Source: Clostridia bacterium (GTDB lineage Bacteria > Bacillota > Clostridia > Oscillospirales > CAG-272). Taken from it: a stretch of DNA of 16,157 nt. The position numbers and the translations under genes were made by a program. The DNA is taken from NCBI GenBank assembly GCA_017556845.1, contig JAFYMA010000097.1, positions 1 through 16,157 on the forward strand, read 5' to 3'. The notes beneath the pieces were generated by a model. The model saw only the letters and a program-made list of their open reading frames with translations, made no database searches and had not been told where the DNA came from. Within the stretch, counting starts at the first letter, position 1. Each line of letters begins with the position of its first letter. Positions 13,091 through 16,157 of the stretch are shown here, one piece after another.

Positions 13091-13968
13091 TGCCGACGGA
13101 TATAATTCAATGGTTCCCGGGGCATATGGCGAAAACAAAACGCCTTATCAAAGAAAATTTAGCCTCGGTAGATATAGTTATAGAATTGCTCGATGCAAGA
13201 ATACCGTACAGCTCGGCAAATCCTCAGCTTAAAGAGCTGATAGGGCAAAAGCCCGTTATAACCGTGCTTAACAAATCGTCTCTTGCAGACGAAAAAGCGA
13301 GTATTCTGTGGAGAGATTACTACGTTTCCAAGGGCAGACGCTGTATTATATGCGACTGTATAAACGGCGGCGGACTCGGATTATTGAAGGACGGTATATC
13401 TAAGGTCCTCTCTGATAAGCTTGCACGGTATGAGGAAAAGGGAATGTCGGGCAGACACATAAAGGCGATGATAGTCGGTATTCCGAACGTCGGTAAATCG
13501 TCGCTTATAAACAAGCTGTCACGCGGTAAGTCGGCAAAGGTCGAAAACCGTCCCGGCGTTACGGTGAATAAGCAATGGGTCAGCACGAATATCGGAATAG
13601 ACCTGCTTGATATGCCGGGCGTTCTGTGGCCGAAGTTCGATTCCAGAACGGTTGGCGAAAATCTCGGTGCAACGGGTGCTATAAAGGATGACGTGCTTAT
13701 CCCCGAGCAGATAGCCGCAAGCCTGTGCGGTACGCTCAAGCGTCTTTATCCTGAGCTTTTGTGTGCAAGATACAAGATAGAGTCACAGAAGCTTTCCGAG
13801 TGCAAGGACGGAAATGACGTTCTGGAGCTTATATGCAGAAAAAGAGGATTTCTCCTGCCCGGCGGCATTTTTGACACGGAAAGAGGATCAAAGGTCGTTT
13901 TGGAGGAATTCAGAAACGGAAAGATAGGAAGGATAACCCTTGAAAGACCCGACGATACTTTTATATGA
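13090..13968 (+). CDS. rbgA: Ribosome biogenesis GTPase RbgA (YlqF)
   Basis: Circularly permuted GTPase needed for a late step of 50S assembly in Gram-positive bacteria. The 292-residue protein begins with the family marker IQWFPGHMAKTKR. The permuted order is visible: G4 first (LNKSS, residues 60-64), then G1 (GIPNVGKSS, 130-138), G2-like RPGVT (154-158) and G3 (DMPG, 174-177). A helical C-terminal domain of about 90 residues follows. The usual G4 is NKxD; here Ser64 replaces the Asp that recognises guanine. Position between lepB and rnhB is the typical Firmicutes order, which supports the call. Its 3' end overlaps the rnhB start by 29 bases. Confidence 0.94.
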   Translation: MPTDIIQWFPGHMAKTKRLIKENLASVDIVIELLDARIPYSSANPQLKELIGQKPVITVLNKSSLADEKASILWRDYYVSKGRRCIICDCINGGGLGLLKDGISKVLSDKLARYEEKGMSGRHIKAMIVGIPNVGKSSLINKLSRGKSAKVENRPGVTVNKQWVSTNIGIDLLDMPGVLWPKFDSRTVGENLGATGAIKDDVLIPEQIAASLCGTLKRLYPELLCARYKIESQKLSECKDGNDVLELICRKRGFLLPGGIFDTERGSKVVLEEFRNGKIGRITLERPDDTFI

Positions 13969-14563
13969 TATTGAAGAATCCCTTGAAAGCAAGGGATTCA
14001 GTTTTATATGCGGAGTTGATGAGGCGGGCAGAGGTCCGCTTGCGGGCGACGTATACGCCGCCGCCGTCATTTTGCCGAAGGGACTTGTTATAGACGGGCT
14101 GAACGACTCCAAAAAGCTGACGGAAAAACGCAGGGAAGCGCTGTTTGACAAAATAACGTCAAACGCCGTAGCGTACGGAATAGCAAGTGCGAGCGCAGAG
14201 GAAATAGACAGCGTAAACATTCTGAACGCCGTTATGCTTGCGATGAACAGAGCTGTGAAAATGCTTTCTCCCGCGGCTGATTTTGCGCTGATCGACGGCA
14301 ATATTGCACGCGGCTTTGAAATACCGTGTCAGACCGTTATAAAGGGTGACGCAAAAAGCCCGTCAATAGCGGCGGCAAGTATTCTTGCCAAGGTCAGCCG
14401 TGACAGAGTGTGCTATGAGCTTGACGAAAAATATCCGCAGTACGGCTTTGCAAAGCACAAGGGCTACGGAACTAAGGCGCATATCGAAGCCTTGTATAAA
14501 TACGGCCCGTGTCCTGAGCATCGAAAAACATTTCTTAAATTTTTGAACGATGGCAAAAAATAA
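13940..14563 (+). CDS. rnhB: Ribonuclease HII
   Basis: Endonuclease that cuts the RNA strand of RNA-DNA hybrids and removes single ribonucleotides from DNA. The 207-residue protein has the signature GVDEAGRGPLAG with Asp27 and Glu28. Asp119 (LIDGN) and Asp137 (KGDAKSPSIAAASILAK) complete the four-acid site, with the same 18-residue spacing as in other RNase HII enzymes. The start is a TTG at 13940 inside the end of rbgA. GGAAGGA lies upstream at a good distance, and no in-frame ATG or GTG fits before the conserved core. The 29-base overlap with rbgA and 14-base overlap with the next gene point to translational coupling. Confidence 0.95.
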   Translation: MKDPTILLYDIEESLESKGFSFICGVDEAGRGPLAGDVYAAAVILPKGLVIDGLNDSKKLTEKRREALFDKITSNAVAYGIASASAEEIDSVNILNAVMLAMNRAVKMLSPAADFALIDGNIARGFEIPCQTVIKGDAKSPSIAAASILAKVSRDRVCYELDEKYPQYGFAKHKGYGTKAHIEALYKYGPCPEHRKTFLKFLNDGKK

Positions 14564-14909
14564 TGACCTGGGCGTGCTCGGTGAGAGTGTTGCCTGCGAA
14601 TATCTTGAAAAAAACGGCTATCGCATACTGTTTAAAAACAAGCGTTACGGTCACTGTGAAACGGATATTATATGCGAAAACGGCGAGTTTCTCGTTTTTG
14701 CAGAGGTGAAAACGAGAACGAAGTGTAATTACGGCAGACCTGCAAGTGCGGTAGATCACAGAAAAAAGCAAAATCTTATATCGTGCGCCGAATCGTATAT
14801 TGCAGAATACGGCACGAACGGTAAAGCGGTGCGGCTTGACGTTATTGAGGTGTATATAACGAAAAGCGGTATACGCACGGAGCATCTTACAGGTGCGATA
14901 ACGAAATGA
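14550..14909 (+). CDS. yraN: UPF0102 family endonuclease-like protein YraN
   Basis: A 119-residue protein of the UPF0102 family, which has a PD-(D/E)xK nuclease-like fold but no firmly established role. Seen here are LGESVACEYLEKNGYRIL (residues 10-27), KRYGHCETDII with Glu37 and Asp39 where the family usually has GEIDLI, and VFAEVKTR with Glu52 and Lys54. The putative nuclease residues are thus present. The ATG overlaps the last 14 bases of rnhB and has no clear ribosome-binding site, so it probably depends on coupling. rnhB-yraN adjacency is common in bacteria and supports the call. Confidence 0.9.
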   Translation: MAKNNDLGVLGESVACEYLEKNGYRILFKNKRYGHCETDIICENGEFLVFAEVKTRTKCNYGRPASAVDHRKKQNLISCAESYIAEYGTNGKAVRLDVIEVYITKSGIRTEHLTGAITK

Positions 14910-14938
14910 TATAAGGCTTTACAAAGGGGGATAACGGC

Positions 14939-16069
14939 GTGTTTGAATACGTAAAGGGCTTTTGCGACTCGTTTTTGGACAGAGGCATGCCCGGCTTTGA
15001 TATTGAAATATGCAAAGATACAAAGCGTGTTTTCCGTTATATGAACGGTTACAGCGACATTGAAAACGGCGTAAAAATGAACGGCGGCGAAAGGTACAAT
15101 ATATATTCCTGCTCAAAGCCGATAACGTGTACATCAGCATTACAGCTTTACGAAAAGGGGCTTTTTTCTCTTGATGATAAGCTATCGGACTATATGCCCG
15201 AATTTGAGAATATGACGGTGCAAACACCGAACGGTATAAAAAAAGCCGAAAGGCCCATACTTATAAAGCATCTGTTTGAAATGACGGCAGGCTTTACGTA
15301 CGATTGCAGATCGGAGCTTCTTCAAAGGGCGATAAACGATACCGACGGCAGATGTCCCACAAGACAAACGATAGGGTATCTTGCAGGACAGCCTCTTTCC
15401 TTTGAGCCGGGCGAAAAATGGCAGTACAGCCTTTGCCACGACGTTTTGGCAGCACTCGTCGAGCAGATAAGCGGACTGCCCTTCGAGGACTACGTAAAGA
15501 AAAATATATTTTCGCCTCTCGGTATGGATAATTCGACGTTTATGCTGCCCGAGGAGCAGATAAATACCGTATGCCCGCTTTACAGATTTGAAAACGGCAA
15601 AGCACAGCGTGCGGATAACCGTATCATACCGTACAAGATAGGCACACAGTTTGCAAGCGGCGGGGCGGGATGCGTGTCCACGCTTGACGATTATATGAAA
15701 TTTATAAACGGTCTTTACTCGTACAAGCTGTTAAAAAAGGAAACGGTCGGGCTTATGAGCACTGACCGACTTAATAACTGCATAAAGGACGCTTATTGGC
15801 TCAAAGATAACCACGGCTACGGGCTTGGCGTAAGATGCCCCGCGCATAACGAAAGTTTCAGCGATTTCGGCTGGGACGGGGCGGCAGGATCGTATCTTGC
15901 AATAGATATACAAAACGGAATAACCGTCTTTTTTGCGTGTCATTTGCTGAGTAACCCCGTGCAAAATATGTATCCTATGCTGTACCGTCTTATAAAAGCG
16001 GAAATGACGGACGGCGACGTTCAGCCCGTTCTTGACGAGCTGAAGCAGATATACAACTACACGTTTTAA
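14939..16069 (+). CDS. Beta-lactamase-fold serine hydrolase (class C/EstB-like)
   Basis: A 376-residue serine hydrolase of the class C beta-lactamase/esterase superfamily. The SxxK motif is SCSK with nucleophile Ser57 and Lys60. The second-motif Tyr is Tyr163 (QYSLCHDVLAALVEQISG), in the Y-S-L form usual for esterase-like members and not the YSN of true beta-lactamases. The third motif is GWDG at 311-314, where lactamases have KTG or HxG. There is no signal peptide or membrane segment, so a cytoplasmic esterase or peptidase is more likely than an antibiotic-resistance enzyme. GTG at 14939 is preceded by AAAGGGGG at a suitable distance. It lies 29 bases after yraN with no terminator between and may be the last gene of the lepB transcript. 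Substrate unknown. Confidence 0.9.
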   Translation: MFEYVKGFCDSFLDRGMPGFDIEICKDTKRVFRYMNGYSDIENGVKMNGGERYNIYSCSKPITCTSALQLYEKGLFSLDDKLSDYMPEFENMTVQTPNGIKKAERPILIKHLFEMTAGFTYDCRSELLQRAINDTDGRCPTRQTIGYLAGQPLSFEPGEKWQYSLCHDVLAALVEQISGLPFEDYVKKNIFSPLGMDNSTFMLPEEQINTVCPLYRFENGKAQRADNRIIPYKIGTQFASGGAGCVSTLDDYMKFINGLYSYKLLKKETVGLMSTDRLNNCIKDAYWLKDNHGYGLGVRCPAHNESFSDFGWDGAAGSYLAIDIQNGITVFFACHLLSNPVQNMYPMLYRLIKAEMTDGDVQPVLDELKQIYNYTF

Positions 16070-16157
16070 TTCAGAGAGAATTTAAAAAGAGCGTATCGGA
16101 AAAGCTCCGATATACTCCACAATGGAAAGAGCGATCGGATGATTGGAATAACCCTCC
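16070..16157. other. Window end: short intergenic stretch with one hairpin
   Basis: TATCGGA (16094-16100) pairs with TCCGATA (16106-16112) around AAAGC. No T run follows, so it is not a clear terminator. An ATG at 16139 behind GGAAAG could open another gene, but only six codons are visible. Confidence 0.4.

Noticed and set aside
14939..16069. True beta-lactamase conferring resistance
   Set aside because: No signal peptide, YSL in place of YSN, and no KTG motif; an esterase- or peptidase-like hydrolase is more likely.
16139..16157. Start of a further gene at the window end
   Set aside because: Only six codons are visible behind a weak ribosome-binding site; cannot be supported.

Overview
The window looks like a chromosomal segment of a low-to-mid-GC Gram-positive of the class Clostridia, plausibly a gut Ruminococcaceae/Oscillospiraceae relative. 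This rests on strong AGGAGG-type ribosome-binding sites, TTGACA/TATAAT-type promoters, a Prp protease next to an L27 carrying the cleavable Firmicutes N-terminal extension, a lepB-rbgA-rnhB-yraN cluster, and lipoproteins in place of periplasmic or outer-membrane proteins. The organism assignment is inference. Nearly all genes are on the + strand.

Layout. (1) 1-2620: the 3' part of a glutamyl-tRNA synthetase gene, followed 12 bases later by a complete glutaminyl-tRNA synthetase gene. (2) 2685-3840: a strong promoter, a candidate structured leader, then rplU-prp-rpmA and a terminator. (3) 3871-4230: one small minus-strand membrane-protein gene with its own promoter and terminator. (4) 4346-6885: a strong promoter, a strikingly structured leader, rpmG-secE-nusG, a second structured intergenic leader, rplK-rplA and a candidate terminator. 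The rplJ-rplL genes that usually follow rplA are absent. (5) 6888-10944: an accessory envelope region with three predicted lipoproteins and a SanA/YdcF-family membrane protein. (6) 11120-12334: an alkaline-phosphatase-superfamily enzyme related to cofactor-independent phosphoglycerate mutase. (7) 12374-16069: lepB-rbgA-rnhB-yraN, overlapping end to end, followed by a beta-lactamase-fold serine hydrolase.

How the genes work together. Regions 1, 2, 4 and 7 are housekeeping: aminoacyl-tRNA supply, large-subunit proteins, Prp processing of L27, RbgA-dependent 50S maturation, transcription elongation (NusG), and protein export (SecE, signal peptidase I). Several leaders could be autoregulatory RNA targets. 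The least ordinary part is the pair of adjacent paralogous lipoproteins at 7815-10153. Each has a lipobox cysteine, two tandem CxxC zinc ribbons right after it, an Asn/Asp/Lys-rich linker, and a body of Tyr-Asp/Gly (YD-like) repeats. The first also ends in a DnaJ-type CxxCxGxG cysteine-rich domain. Zinc-binding modules normally found in the cytoplasm thus appear on predicted cell-surface proteins, with no obvious known pathway around them. This is the best candidate for an undescribed system in the window.
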